Counted from the stretch's first letter, positions 1-6,548 are shown. The stretch is DNA of 9,191 bases from Candidatus Hermodarchaeota archaeon (GCA_016840185.1 JAEOSV010000063.1:1-9191); one strand, 5' to 3'. A program made the numbers and translations. Notes: a model not told the origin generated them from the letters alone.

Positions 1-857
1 AACGAATTATTAACGTACTCAATTGGAAGGACCCCCTCGAAGAACCTGAGACCGGAGTAACTGATATCGAATGGACAGGGGATATTGTCTTGGATAATGT
101 CAGTTTCCAATACACCAGTGAAAATGGACACAACAATTCCTATGCTCTGAAAAACATCAACCTCACAATTCCCAGTGGATCTCGTGTAGCTCTTATTGGA
201 GGTCCCGGAGGCGGAAAGAGTACCATTCTGAAACTCCTCTTGCGATTGTATGATCCCACAAAAGGGCGTGTCCTTGTTGGAGGCGTTGATCTCCGAAAAG
301 TACTTACTCGAGATGTACGGGCAGCTGTCGGACTTGTTGAGCAGGATATCTTCCTATTCCGCATGAGTGTTCACGATAATATTGGGTTTGGCCGTGTTGA
401 TGCCAATGAAGAGGAAATCATGGATGCCGCAAAGAAAGCGCAGGCCCATGAATTCATCATGAAATTACCAGAACGGTATGACACTGTAATTGGAGAACGC
501 GGAATGACCTTAAGTGGAGGTCAACGACAGCGATTAGCGATTGCTCGAACATTAGTGCAAAATCCTAAGATTCTCCTACTGGATGACTCGGTTAGCGCAA
601 TTGACGCCCATACGGAGTATTCATTGCGTAAAGCACTTGATGAAGTAATGAAAAACCGGACAAGTATAACAGTTACTCAACGTCTTCGCACCCTCCTGGA
701 ATCCGACTTAATTATTATCGTCGATAAAGGTGAAATCGTCGCAACCGGTCCTCATGACAACTTAATTCAAACCTCTGAACATTACCAACGGATCTTTGAA
801 CGACTTCCCGGAGCATTATCTTACGCTCAAAAAACTTCGAAGGAGGGAAGGAACTAA
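1..857 (+). CDS. ABC exporter half-transporter, nucleotide-binding domain with degenerate ATP site (5' partial)
   Basis: This is the C-terminal part of an ABC half-transporter. The frame is open from base 3 to the TAA at 855-857. A TTG at base 90 lies inside the conserved strand leading to VSFQY, so it is not the start; the membrane domain lies upstream of the window. Visible motifs in order are the A-loop tyrosine (FQY), Walker A GGPGGGKST (198-224), Q-loop VEQD, signature LSGGQRQR (510-533), Walker B ILLLDD (570-587), D-loop SAID and a switch motif TQRL. Two catalytic residues are changed: the Walker B glutamate is Asp (585-587) and the switch histidine is Gln (678-680). In type IV (ABCB-like) exporters this pattern marks the subunit that supplies the non-hydrolysing site of a heterodimer. 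The next gene overlaps its stop by one base and supplies the partner. The substrate is unknown; multidrug, lipid or peptide export are all possible. Confidence 0.95.
   Translation, partial: RIINVLNWKDPLEEPETGVTDIEWTGDIVLDNVSFQYTSENGHNNSYALKNINLTIPSGSRVALIGGPGGGKSTILKLLLRLYDPTKGRVLVGGVDLRKVLTRDVRAAVGLVEQDIFLFRMSVHDNIGFGRVDANEEEIMDAAKKAQAHEFIMKLPERYDTVIGERGMTLSGGQRQRLAIARTLVQNPKILLLDDSVSAIDAHTEYSLRKALDEVMKNRTSITVTQRLRTLLESDLIIIVDKGEIVATGPHDNLIQTSEHYQRIFERLPGALSYAQKTSKEGRN
842..846 (+). promoter_or_regulatory. Shine-Dalgarno site of the second ABC subunit
   Basis: GGAGG lies inside the end of the upstream gene, 10 bases before the ATG at 857. It supports that start and translational coupling through the TAATG stop/start overlap. 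Confidence 0.7.
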
Positions 858-2767
858 TGGCAATACGCCGTGGACCAACTGCATTAGCAGGGAAACGTTA
901 CAAGCGGAGCCGTTCACTTCGCACTCTCCTTGGTGCCCAGTTTGGGTATCTTGGTCGGTTTAAGAAACTCATCGCGGTGGCAGCAACTTTCACCATAATT
1001 GCAACAGTGTTTCGCGCAATCGACCCCCTCATTCTCGCAACGGGAATCAATCTCGTTCTCGTACCTGGCGCTCCTTTAAGCGCGGTATTATACTTGGGAA
1101 TTATTTACGTGATTTTACGGGCTGCAAGTTGGCTACTCAGTTCGCTTTATACATGGATTTTATCTGGTGCTCAAGCAGGATATATTCGCCAATTGCAACA
1201 AGATATCTACAAAAAACTCGTACGGGCGGATTTATCCTATTTCCGTGCGAAACAAAGCGGAGATATTACATCTCGAGTGACAACAGATACCGACAATCTT
1301 GCCGTAGGTATCCAGATTGTCATTGACTTTTCCAGCCAGTTGCTCCTACTGGTAGCCACCTTCATCATAATGTGGCTGATTTCTCCGCTCGTTGCCCTCA
1401 CTTCACTGGTCGTTGTCCCCGTGGTGATTCTCATCGTTGTTCTTTTCGGAACGGTTGGACAGCGAATCATGCTTGCCTCCCAACGAGCAACCGGCTTTGT
1501 CTCTGGCCAAATCGCAGAAAACCTCAGTGGTATCCATATTGCCAAGGCCTTCAATCGTGAAGATGAAACCGCAGGCATCCTCAGCGATCTAAACCAAGAA
1601 TCCTATCGGCATGGTTTTCGATTCATGATGCTTATGACCGTCTTACAACCCATGGTCCGAGCTACCGCAATTGCAGCCGTTGCTGCCGTATTATTTGTTG
1701 GAGGAAGCCTTGCGTTCGGATCCGCACCCCTTCTCACCATCGGAGAAGTGTTTCTTGGTGTAATCCTCGTTCAACGATTCCTATGGCCCTTGCTCAGTTT
1801 GAGTATGATGGCTACCCAATTCCAAGCCTCTCTCGCATCCATGGACCGCCTTCTTGACATCCTCGAAACGGAACCATCAATCCAAGATAGTGATACCGCA
1901 GTTCCACTCAACGAAAAAGACGACGGCATAACCTTTGACCACGTTACCTTCAGCTATCTTGAGGGGGCTGAAGTGTTAGACGATGTGAATTTCACTGTAC
2001 AACCTGGTGAACTAGTAGCAATTGTAGGACACACTGGTGCGGGCAAAACCACGATTGCCGCTCTCATTAACCGGTTTTATGACCCGCAGAATGGAAGCAT
2101 CAGAATTGGTGGTCAAGATATTCAGACTATAACCCTGGAATCACTCCATGATACTGTCGCCTTGATTGCCCAGGAACCCTATTTGTTTGATGACTCGGTC
2201 ATGGAAAATATTCGCTATGGGCGTCCTGAGGCTCCTGATGAGGAAATCCTTACGCTTTCAAAATTAATTGGAGCGCATGAATTCATCGAGGTTCTCCCTC
2301 AGGGTTATAACACTATGCTCACGGAAGGAGGGAAGAACTTGAGTGCGGGACAAGTGCAGATGATTTCGATTGCTCGAACCATGCTGGCTGACCCCAAGAT
2401 TCTCATCTTGGATGAAGCAACCAGCCGTTTAGATGCCTATTCTGAATCGCTTGTTCAAGCTGCTCAAGAGCAATTATTTTCAAAACGAACGACAGTTGTC
2501 ATTGCTCATCGTTTGACAACAATTGCGAATGCCTCGCGAGTACTTGTGTTTGAACATGGTAAACTCATTGAGCAAGGCACCCATGATGAATTACTGGCAA
2601 TGGGAGGCCACTACAAAGCTCTCTACGACACTTATTATGCGCATCAATCTGTGGAAGAAATCTCGGAAGAGACTCTTAAGATTGCTCAAGAAGAACTGGC
2701 AAAAGATGAAACATCATCCAAACCACCCACTGGATCAGAAATGAAGAAACGAATGAAACGCCGTTAA
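857..2767 (+). CDS. ABC exporter half-transporter with membrane domain and canonical ATPase motifs
   Basis: This is a complete 636-residue half-transporter: a membrane domain of about six helices (residues ~38-330) followed by a nucleotide-binding domain (~355-600), the usual size for ABCB/MsbA-like exporters. Motifs are A-loop Tyr (FSY), Walker A GHTGAGKTT (residues 391-399), Q-loop AQEP, signature LSAGQ (Ala at residue 497 instead of Gly), Walker B ILILDEATS with catalytic Glu520, and switch His551 in AHRL. The canonical Walker/switch residues and altered signature are the mirror image of the upstream subunit. Paired head-to-tail, this protein's Walker motifs meet the partner's intact LSGGQ to form the active site, while its LSAGQ completes the degenerate site. 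The tail (~605-636) is charged and ends in a basic cluster (KKRMKRR). The ATG is set by the Shine-Dalgarno site and the one-base overlap. The substrate is not identifiable. Confidence 0.96.
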   Translation: MAIRRGPTALAGKRYKRSRSLRTLLGAQFGYLGRFKKLIAVAATFTIIATVFRAIDPLILATGINLVLVPGAPLSAVLYLGIIYVILRAASWLLSSLYTWILSGAQAGYIRQLQQDIYKKLVRADLSYFRAKQSGDITSRVTTDTDNLAVGIQIVIDFSSQLLLLVATFIIMWLISPLVALTSLVVVPVVILIVVLFGTVGQRIMLASQRATGFVSGQIAENLSGIHIAKAFNREDETAGILSDLNQESYRHGFRFMMLMTVLQPMVRATAIAAVAAVLFVGGSLAFGSAPLLTIGEVFLGVILVQRFLWPLLSLSMMATQFQASLASMDRLLDILETEPSIQDSDTAVPLNEKDDGITFDHVTFSYLEGAEVLDDVNFTVQPGELVAIVGHTGAGKTTIAALINRFYDPQNGSIRIGGQDIQTITLESLHDTVALIAQEPYLFDDSVMENIRYGRPEAPDEEILTLSKLIGAHEFIEVLPQGYNTMLTEGGKNLSAGQVQMISIARTMLADPKILILDEATSRLDAYSESLVQAAQEQLFSKRTTVVIAHRLTTIANASRVLVFEHGKLIEQGTHDELLAMGGHYKALYDTYYAHQSVEEISEETLKIAQEELAKDETSSKPPTGSEMKKRMKRR

Positions 2768-2854
2768 TCTATTCGTTAGCCTGTCAGTGTTCTCATTAGA
2801 TACTACGAAATCCGTGCATCACGATTACAATAGCCCCTGAGAACGTTAATGAAC

Positions 2855-3337
2855 TTATTTTCCAAAATACCGGACAACCCATTGCCCAAAACTGGATATG
2901 ACGATACTTATTCCAATGAAGACGATGAACCAGCCACAGAATGCTGCGAAGGCGGAGATTACTGCGTATGTTAGTGTGAAATTGTAAGCAGCCCAAGCTA
3001 TACCTGCGCTCGATATAATTCCACCAATTGATTCAATTTGTCGTCGATACGAATCTCGAAATATGACCCTAAGGATCAGAACGATGAAATTAATGACTAG
3101 GGTTCCAAGGAAGAATAGGAAGAGTCCGTTATAAACAACGACATGTGTCGTGGGAGTTGTTGGTGTCCACCACCAAAAGAGTGGTGCGACTTCTGTCCAC
3201 ACTAGGTCAAGGAAGAAGTTAATGGTTGACGGAAATAGGTTCGGGATGGTAACCAAGAGCACCGCTACTAAGATGATGATTAAACCCGCAGTGACTGCGC
3301 CCAGAATGTCCGGATCTTCACGCGTTTTCTTACTCAA
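2855..3337 (-). CDS. Four-helix membrane protein of unknown function
   Basis: I do not recognise the family. From the chosen start the product has about 160 residues: a short charged N-terminus (SKKTREDPD), a first helix (~10-31), a Trp/Thr/Pro-rich loop (WWWTPTTPTTH) probably outside the cell, a second helix (~67-90), a basic cytoplasmic loop (RDSYRRQ), and two more hydrophobic segments (~103-122 and ~125-147). There is one cysteine and no catalytic motif. Start choice: GGAGGT (3345-3350) lies 8 bases before TTG 3337 but only 2 bases before ATG 3343, so TTG 3337 is preferred; the ATG would add two residues and TTG 3352 five. It lies about 25 bases downstream of the zinc-ribbon gene on the same strand, so the two probably form an operon and may act in one membrane complex (inference). 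Confidence 0.85.
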   Translation of the reverse strand: MSKKTREDPDILGAVTAGLIIILVAVLLVTIPNLFPSTINFFLDLVWTEVAPLFWWWTPTTPTTHVVVYNGLFLFFLGTLVINFIVLILRVIFRDSYRRQIESIGGIISSAGIAWAAYNFTLTYAVISAFAAFCGWFIVFIGISIVISSFGQWVVRYFGK

Positions 3338-3344
3338 TATCATA

Positions 3345-3350
3345 ACCTCC
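3345..3350 (-). promoter_or_regulatory. Shine-Dalgarno site that decides a TTG start
   Basis: GGAGGT on the minus strand sits between the end of the zinc-ribbon gene and the membrane protein. Its 8-base spacing to TTG 3337 fits normal initiation; the 2-base spacing to ATG 3343 does not. Confidence 0.55.
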
Positions 3351-3362
3351 AATATCGATGCC

Positions 3363-3698
3363 TTAGGCTAGACTTCCTCCCCTAATCCGACGTTTTTGTC
3401 GAATCGAGTTTAGTGCGCAGAGGAGTATTAGAAAGCCTACGATGAGCCCAACGAGTGGACCTAAGATGAACCAAATGTGTATTTGGAGAACAAGCGCGAG
3501 TCCTACGAACACAATTATTAAACCAAGGAGAATGCCACAGATTGCACCACCACCAGTGAAGCCAAAACACTCTTCTTCGGCGCGATCACCATATTTTTCC
3601 CGCCATGGTCGTTTGACGGGAGCTATCGGAGCACCGCATTTCTTGCAATAATCAGCCTCATCGGTGTTTTCTGAACCGCATTTCTGGCAATAGACCAT
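3363..3698 (-). CDS. Zinc-ribbon two-helix membrane protein (CFG/GGAICG family, copy 1)
   Basis: A 111-residue protein. It begins with a zinc ribbon of the zinc_ribbon_2 type: Cys4, Cys7, Cys18 and Cys21 (YCQKCG...YCKKCGAP). A basic and acidic linker (~25-43) follows, then the motif ECFG with GGGAICG (44-55), which leads straight into two transmembrane helices (~51-71 and ~74-95) and a basic tail (RQKRRIR). The ribbon and tail would both face the cytoplasm by the positive-inside rule. The frame stays open upstream to 3878, but ATG 3698 has GAGGTG 6 bases before it and starts exactly at the ribbon; the upstream extension has no plausible protein character. It is a paralogue of the protein at 6216-6542 and first gene of a minus-strand pair with the four-helix protein. 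Its function is unknown; the ribbon suggests binding to a protein or nucleic-acid partner (inference). Confidence 0.92.
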   Translation of the reverse strand: MVYCQKCGSENTDEADYCKKCGAPIAPVKRPWREKYGDRAEEECFGFTGGGAICGILLGLIIVFVGLALVLQIHIWFILGPLVGLIVGFLILLCALNSIRQKRRIRGGSLA

Positions 3699-3704
3699 AA
3701 GGAA

Positions 3705-3710
3705 CACCTC
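3705..3710 (-). promoter_or_regulatory. Shine-Dalgarno site of zinc-ribbon copy 1
   Basis: GAGGTG on the minus strand is 6 bases before ATG 3698. It supports the short 111-residue form over the longer open frame. Confidence 0.65.
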
Positions 3711-3760
3711 ACCCAGCAGTAGCAAGCTTCTTCTTCTTAAGACTTTGGGGAACCCGCAAA

Positions 3761-3769
3761 TCATATAAT
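3761..3769 (-). promoter_or_regulatory. Candidate TATA box for the zinc-ribbon/four-helix operon
   Basis: ATTATATGA on the minus strand would place a transcript start near 3740 by normal archaeal spacing and leave a leader of about 40 bases to ATG 3698. The adjacent BRE is not clear, so this is tentative. Confidence 0.35.
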
Positions 3770-3783
3770 GAATGGAAATTCGT

Positions 3784-3802
3784 GAAAGAGAAGTTTTTAT
3801 TA
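3784..3802 (+). promoter_or_regulatory. Candidate BRE/TATA element reading toward the inverted repeat
   Basis: A purine-rich GAAAGAGAAG followed by TTTTTATTA resembles an archaeal BRE plus TATA box. Normal spacing predicts a start near 3824, about 25 bases before the inverted repeat at 3849-3957, so a plus-strand RNA would carry the hairpin near its 5' end. The reverse complement (CTTAATAAAA) also resembles a TATA box for the minus operon, so direction is uncertain. Confidence 0.3.
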
Positions 3803-3848
3803 AGCAAACACGTACGACTCTATTTGAAGGGGACCAGAACCAAACCAA

Positions 3849-3957
3849 GAACCGGAGTGGTAAATATTCAAGCTTCACTTACTCCCCTAGAAACCATTCC
3901 CTCTCCCCTCCAATTGTGTCCTTTTTAGTGAGGCTTGAGTTACCATAGCTCCGGTTC
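3849..3957 (+). repeat. Long imperfect inverted repeat / potential RNA hairpin
   Basis: Arms 3849-3879 and 3927-3957 are imperfect reverse complements separated by a 47-base spacer. From the base inward: 9 bp (GAACCGGAG with CTCCGGTTC), a 3-base bulge on the right arm (3946-3948), 6 bp (TGGTAA with TTACCA), a 4x1 internal loop, 6 bp (TCAAGC with GCTTGA), one T/G position that would be a G-U wobble in plus-strand RNA, and 5 bp (TCACT with AGTGA). That gives 27 pairs. It lies in the divergent intergenic region, 90 bases before the radical SAM start. It may be a structured leader, a small RNA, a regulatory operator or a decayed mobile-element remnant; the sequence alone does not decide. Confidence 0.75.
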
Positions 3958-3983
3958 CCCACTTTTTACTCTACTACGAGGTG

Positions 3984-3999
3984 ACCAAAGCATTAAATT
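3984..3999 (+). promoter_or_regulatory. Candidate BRE/TATA promoter of the radical SAM operon
   Basis: ACCAAAGC (BRE-like) followed by ATTAAATT (TATA-like) predicts a transcript start near 4020. That lies downstream of the possible GTG start at 4008 and upstream of GTG 4047, so it favours the later start. The following stretch to 4046 holds no strong Shine-Dalgarno site. Confidence 0.35.
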
Positions 4000-4046
4000 T
4001 CTAAACTGTGGATATCGGTTTCACGGTTTGCGTGGATTGTGTCGTT

Positions 4047-5465
4047 GTGAAGATTCTGTTCGTTGAGCCTCCAAAGGAGCCCTGGTTTGTGATGGGCGAG
4101 TATCTACCACCGCCGTTTGCCTTATTGTGTTTAGCAGCTTATGTGGAAGCAAAACTTCCTGATATTGAGATTCAGGTGATGGATAGCCAGGCAGAGTGTG
4201 CTGATTGGGAAGCTGTTGGTAAGCGAATTACTACCTTTGCTCCTGATGTAGTGGCCCCGAGTACCGTGTCAACGTGTAATGCCAACGTAACACTTGAAGC
4301 CGTTAGAATTGCGAAACAAGTGAATGAGGACATAGTGACTATTGTGGGAAGTCAGCACTTTACGGTTCTTGCTCAAGAGGTATTAGAAACGAATTCTCAA
4401 CTAGATTTCATCGTCCGGGGAGAAGGGGAGATTACCCTTGTAGAACTTCTTAAGTCACTAGATAGTCGTAAGTCATTGAAACAGGTTAATGGGATATCTT
4501 ATCGCGAGAATGAGAAAGTGGTGCACACACCGGATCGTCCAAAGATAAGTAATTTGGATAGCTTGCCGTTCCCTGGGTATAATTTTGTCCGAGAGCATAT
4601 GGAGAAGTATCGTTTTCCGGCAGGTCGAGATTTGCCTTATGCTTTGGTTGAAGGTGGTCGTGGGTGTGAACATTCGTGTTCGTTTTGTAGTCAGTGGCGG
4701 TATTGGGGCCACTGCCGTCGCAAATCTCCGGAACGGGTTGCTGATGAATTTGAATATTTGTATCGTGAATTTGGGAGTCGGTTTCTTTGGTTGACGGACG
4801 ACTATATTCAGCTGAATGACTGGATGGACAGCCTGTGTGATGAGTTAATCGAGCGGGGAATTACGGATGAGTTGATGTGGTTTTTCCAAACTCGTGCAGA
4901 TGAGATAGTGGCAGGAAAAGAATTACTTCCGAAACTCCGTGAAACCGGGCTTCAGTGGGTGATGACGGGATTAGAAAGTCATGATGAAGAAATGTTAGAA
5001 CGTTACCGCAAAGGAATCGACGTATTCACAGGAAAAGAGGCAATCAGGCTTTTGAAAGAGAATGATATCCTATCTCAAACAACTGCAATCATTGGGAATC
5101 GACAGGATTCTCACGAATCCATTGAAGCGTTTCGAAAGTGGATAGACGAAGTTGATCCTGACATCGCGGTATTTATGACAATGACCCCCTTCCCTGGAAC
5201 GCCTATGTACGAGGAGGCACTGAAAAACGGGTGGATGGCAGATCCAAGATGGAGTCAGTTTGACATGGTTCATGCGATAATGCCCACAGAGCACATGACC
5301 CGAGAAGAGTTGCAAAAGGAGTTATTTGCCACGTACCGAGCGTTTTATGGTTGGCGACGACGAATCGGTGGTACTTTATCGATAAATGAGGTGAAAAACG
5401 CTTACTATCGACATATGATGTGGAAAGGGTTTCTCGGCGCACTAAAAGGACTAATTCGACTATGA
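4047..5465 (+). CDS. B12-binding-domain radical SAM protein (class B methyltransferase / BchE-like architecture)
   Basis: From GTG 4047 the product has 472 residues and begins KILFVEPP, the usual first strand of the cobalamin-binding (Rossmann) domain; the frame is open to GTG 4008 but the extra 13 residues do not fit the family. The B12-like domain spans ~1-140 (GEYLPPP, then FIVRGEGE before the linker). The radical SAM core starts ~200 and carries the [4Fe-4S]/SAM motif GRGCEHSCSFC (Cys207, Cys211, Cys214), a later GLES segment and a C-terminal region like BchE/P-methylase relatives. Members methylate or rearrange unactivated carbon using cobalamin and SAM. The usual DxHxxG base-off histidine motif is not evident: the matching position reads DSQAEC (46-51). 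The substrate cannot be assigned; lipids, tetrapyrroles and other natural products are all known in the superfamily. The stop overlaps the next gene by ATGA, implying co-translation. Confidence 0.93.
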   Translation: MKILFVEPPKEPWFVMGEYLPPPFALLCLAAYVEAKLPDIEIQVMDSQAECADWEAVGKRITTFAPDVVAPSTVSTCNANVTLEAVRIAKQVNEDIVTIVGSQHFTVLAQEVLETNSQLDFIVRGEGEITLVELLKSLDSRKSLKQVNGISYRENEKVVHTPDRPKISNLDSLPFPGYNFVREHMEKYRFPAGRDLPYALVEGGRGCEHSCSFCSQWRYWGHCRRKSPERVADEFEYLYREFGSRFLWLTDDYIQLNDWMDSLCDELIERGITDELMWFFQTRADEIVAGKELLPKLRETGLQWVMTGLESHDEEMLERYRKGIDVFTGKEAIRLLKENDILSQTTAIIGNRQDSHESIEAFRKWIDEVDPDIAVFMTMTPFPGTPMYEEALKNGWMADPRWSQFDMVHAIMPTEHMTREELQKELFATYRAFYGWRRRIGGTLSINEVKNAYYRHMMWKGFLGALKGLIRL

Positions 5466-6205
5466 TGGCACGTAAACAAGTCTCAAATTTCGCGATTATC
5501 TCTCTTTCTTTGTCCTTGATTGGACTAGGTCTCCTTCCATTCATTTTACTAAGTCCCCCTCCAAATCTTGTAATCCCTTGGCAAAACCAGCTTCTTGGAA
5601 CTGCTTTTACAATCATTTGTATTCTCGGAATAATCGCGGCAATTTCACCATCTCATTGTTCACAATATTCGAAAAGAAAAAACCGGCAAGAACTACAAAT
5701 TACCGAGAAGCGTTCTCCACCAGTTACCACGAACCCAATTCGCAAGGAAGGTCATCACCCCACATGCGATCATTATTCGAATCATGTTATTCGTGTTCGA
5801 TCACGAATCTATTGTGCAGGTTGTACGGGGCTAGCTACTGGGGCGATTCTTGCCGTTTTGGGATCCGTGCTGTTCTTCTTTGGAACCCTTAGATTCATTT
5901 TTCCTGTAATGATTTATTGGTTGGGGTGGGTTTTTGTTGCCGTGGGTTTACTGCAACACTTCATTTATCGTTTGATTCCGGTTCAACGTAGTGTTACTCG
6001 ATTTCTGATAAATGTGATTTTTGTAGTGGGAGCGTTTTTCCTCTTGGCTTCTGTTGTTCAGCTAACCGATAGTTTCATTCTGGGCACTTACCTGCTTGTT
6101 CTAATCCTATTTTGGATTTTTACCCGGATTATCATGTCTCGCCGGTCGCACCAACGAATATGTGCCCAGTGTGGGACAACTGACTGCCCCCTTTCTGATG
6201 CTTAA
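5462..6205 (+). CDS. Six-helix membrane protein with CAGCTG cysteine motif
   Basis: A 247-residue polytopic membrane protein, starting at the ATG whose ATGA overlaps the radical SAM stop (a second ATG follows at once; an upstream in-frame start at 5420 would overlap 46 bases and is less likely). Hydrophobic segments lie at ~10-30, 44-63, 122-142, 147-167, 181-200 and 205-222. The loop between helices 2 and 3 (~64-121) is basic and holds GHHPTCDHYSNH and YCAGCTGL (His98/99, Cys102, His104, His108, Cys118, Cys121); the tail has CAQCGTTDC (Cys234, Cys237, Cys242). The positive-inside rule puts the N-terminus, this loop and the tail all in the cytoplasm, so the clusters could form one metal or Fe-S site. 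The CAGCTG segment recalls the CARCTG motif of DUF2085 membrane proteins, but the match is only partial. Function unknown; coupling suggests it serves the radical SAM enzyme, for instance as membrane anchor, electron donor or substrate channel (inference). Confidence 0.88.
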   Translation: MMARKQVSNFAIISLSLSLIGLGLLPFILLSPPPNLVIPWQNQLLGTAFTIICILGIIAAISPSHCSQYSKRKNRQELQITEKRSPPVTTNPIRKEGHHPTCDHYSNHVIRVRSRIYCAGCTGLATGAILAVLGSVLFFFGTLRFIFPVMIYWLGWVFVAVGLLQHFIYRLIPVQRSVTRFLINVIFVVGAFFLLASVVQLTDSFILGTYLLVLILFWIFTRIIMSRRSHQRICAQCGTTDCPLSDA

Positions 6206-6215
6206 CTAGAGAACG

Positions 6216-6542
6216 TTATTGTCTTTTGCGCATCGAATAGATTGCACCAGCGACAATGAGTACACCGAACGTGACAAGAATTATTGGCCAGAAATAGTCC
6301 CAGATGCTCCATCCAAGAAACGCACCAACAGCCCATAAAATGATGAATACACCAAGGATTAGTCCACATATTGCACCGCCGTAAGGAAGTCCGAAGCAAT
6401 CGTCGTCCTCGGAGCCATAGCAGTCTTTATCTTCTTCATGAACTTGTGGTTTTACAGTTTTATCAGCAAGATGAGCACCGCAACGTGCGCAAAAATCTGC
6501 GTCATCATCGTTCTCATAATCACATGCAGCACAGGTTTTCAT
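6216..6542 (-). CDS. Zinc-ribbon two-helix membrane protein (CFG/GGAICG family, copy 2)
   Basis: A 108-residue paralogue of the protein at 3363-3698. The zinc ribbon uses Cys4, Cys7, Cys18 and Cys21 at identical spacing (TCAACDYE...FCARCGAH). The linker is strongly acidic (EEDKD, SEDDD) and has an extra Cys41, unlike the more basic linker of copy 1. The shared motif DCFG...GGAICG (49-60) leads into two helices (~57-76 and ~83-102) and a short basic tail (RKRQ). The start ATG 6542 has AGGAGG 6 bases before it; an in-frame upstream extension (to 6566) would run through the Shine-Dalgarno site. It converges on the six-helix gene with only 10 bases between stops. Function unknown; the linker difference suggests the two copies have different partners (inference). 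Confidence 0.92.
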   Translation of the reverse strand: MKTCAACDYENDDDADFCARCGAHLADKTVKPQVHEEDKDCYGSEDDDCFGLPYGGAICGLILGVFIILWAVGAFLGWSIWDYFWPIILVTFGVLIVAGAIYSMRKRQ

Positions 6543-6548
6543 GGGAAG

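Noticed and set aside
2789..2844. GTTCTCA/TGAGAAC inverted pair between the convergent ABC and four-helix genes, with a small CGTG-CAT-CACG stem inside
   Set aside because: Seven base pairs around a 42-base loop with no following T-run is too weak to call a terminator; it is likely chance.
2796..2996. Minus-strand frame of 66 residues
   Set aside because: It lies antiparallel-frame over the end of the four-helix protein, and the residues look like an out-of-frame reading of a membrane protein.
3727..3738. CTT triplet run upstream of zinc-ribbon copy 1
   Set aside because: Four copies of a triplet in a leader are too few to be treated as a repeat of interest.
3699..3878. N-terminal extension of zinc-ribbon copy 1 from 3878
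   Set aside because: The frame is open but the 60 added residues have no family character, run through the Shine-Dalgarno site and promoter region, and end exactly where a good zinc ribbon begins.
4008..4046. Earlier GTG start of the radical SAM gene
   Set aside because: The 13 added residues precede the normal first strand of the B12 domain, and the best promoter candidate would start transcription after this codon.
5420..5461. Earlier start of the six-helix protein at 5420
   Set aside because: It would overlap the radical SAM gene by 46 bases with a basic N-terminus of no clear meaning; the ATGA overlap start is more typical.
2839..6218. GAGAACGTTA occurring at 2840-2849 and 6209-6218 near the ends of two minus-strand genes
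   Set aside because: A single 10-base match in differing contexts, one inside a coding end and one outside, is within chance and gives no clear function.
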